From positions 1 through 17,500 of the forward strand of contig JAHBMJ010005588.1 in NCBI GenBank assembly GCA_018398765.1: a DNA stretch of 17,500 nt. The letters are read 5' to 3'. Below are positions 17,099 to 17,500 of this stretch, piece by piece. Both the position numbers and the translations under genes were made by a program. Within the stretch, counting starts at the first letter, position 1, and each line of letters starts with the position of its first letter. This stretch comes from Chromera velia. Its lineage: Eukaryota; Sar; Chromeraceae. The notes beneath the pieces were generated by a model. It searched no databases. It saw only the letters and a list, made by a program, of their open reading frames with translations, and had not been told where the DNA came from.

Positions 17099-17500
17099 GT
17101 CTTCAAACCAAAGTGAAGCAGGAGGACAGATTCAGAGAGAAAATGCAGTCTTCCAATCCTCCTTTGGCATCTTGCGACTTTCAGCTAGACTCAACGAGGC
17201 CCGTTACGAGGGAAGTGGGTGCGTGCCAGGGGCGTCAGAAAGGTGTATGGAAGTTATATTAATAATGGAACGAGGCGCGTTCGACACTCCCGAGCGGCCT
17301 CCCCGCTGCCGGGCCGGATCATTGAGTGCGTGGCCCCGGAGGGCGGAGCGCGCGTGTCTTGAACGTGCATGCATATGTTGTCATGGAGGGGACGCGGCAT
17401 GCATAACAAAAACCTCAATCACTGCATATGCATGTTCTCATGCACCTTCCCTTCATGAAGCATCACGTAAAGCTACGGATAACCCCGAAACGCAAATGTG
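17099..17500 (-). promoter_or_regulatory. Upstream region of the GT41 gene with clustered GCATGC-type motifs
   Basis: No coding frame is convincing. A TATA-like TATATTAATA lies at about 17254-17263, about 160 bp before the ATG. Further up are TGCATGCAT (17366-17374), GCATGCAT (17397-17404), TGCATATGCATG (17423-17434) and CATGCA near 17440. The segment 17265-17355 is GC-rich with CpG. TGCATGCA-type sites are known ApiAP2 targets in apicomplexans, but similar words also occur in introns here, so function is unproven. Confidence 0.3.

Overview
This is eukaryotic nuclear DNA. A multi-exon gene with GT-AG introns occupies the right end. Reverse-transcriptase and tyrosine-recombinase relics, fold-back repeats, tandem repeats and long dinucleotide tracts fill most of the rest, and there are no bacterial operons or Shine-Dalgarno-spaced genes. 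A protist or alga with a repeat-rich genome fits best. A chromerid or other alveolate is only a guess; no rRNA, tRNA or organelle gene is present to settle it.

Layout. 1-1033: no gene. 1034-2670 (+): a secreted protein with an ART/PARP-like domain, followed by open frames that end in a membrane anchor; these may be one gene whose exon joins I could not resolve. 2809-5896: three tandem copies of a ~1.08 kb unit, each carrying a TTGA microsatellite, a 449-bp fold-back and a block (P) with a 28-bp hairpin. 5739-7021: two more-extended P blocks separated by a ~503-bp repeat (A1). 7323-9618 (-): a tyrosine recombinase pseudogene that ends against a second ~507-bp repeat (A2, 9623-10129) and is split by a 1,359-bp hAT-like insertion (7706-9064). 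That insertion has 15-bp terminal inverted repeats and a perfect 8-bp target duplication, and it carries an unrecognised open frame. 10166-10982 (-): a degraded non-LTR reverse transcriptase C-terminus. 10983-12893: no gene, with a diverged ~165-bp direct repeat and AT-rich sequence.

12894-17098 (-): a five-exon gene for a GT41 (O-GlcNAc transferase/SPINDLY-like) glycosyltransferase with a signal peptide. All four splice junctions keep phase, giving 948 residues. 17099-17500 is its upstream region and has a cluster of GCATGC-type motifs.

The two host genes at the ends both encode predicted secretory-pathway proteins. The ~10 kb between them is a nest of mobile-element remains whose insertion order can partly be read: recombinase first, then the hAT-like element into it. 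The best candidates for something undescribed are the hAT-like element with its unknown protein and the fold-back/palindrome tandem array.
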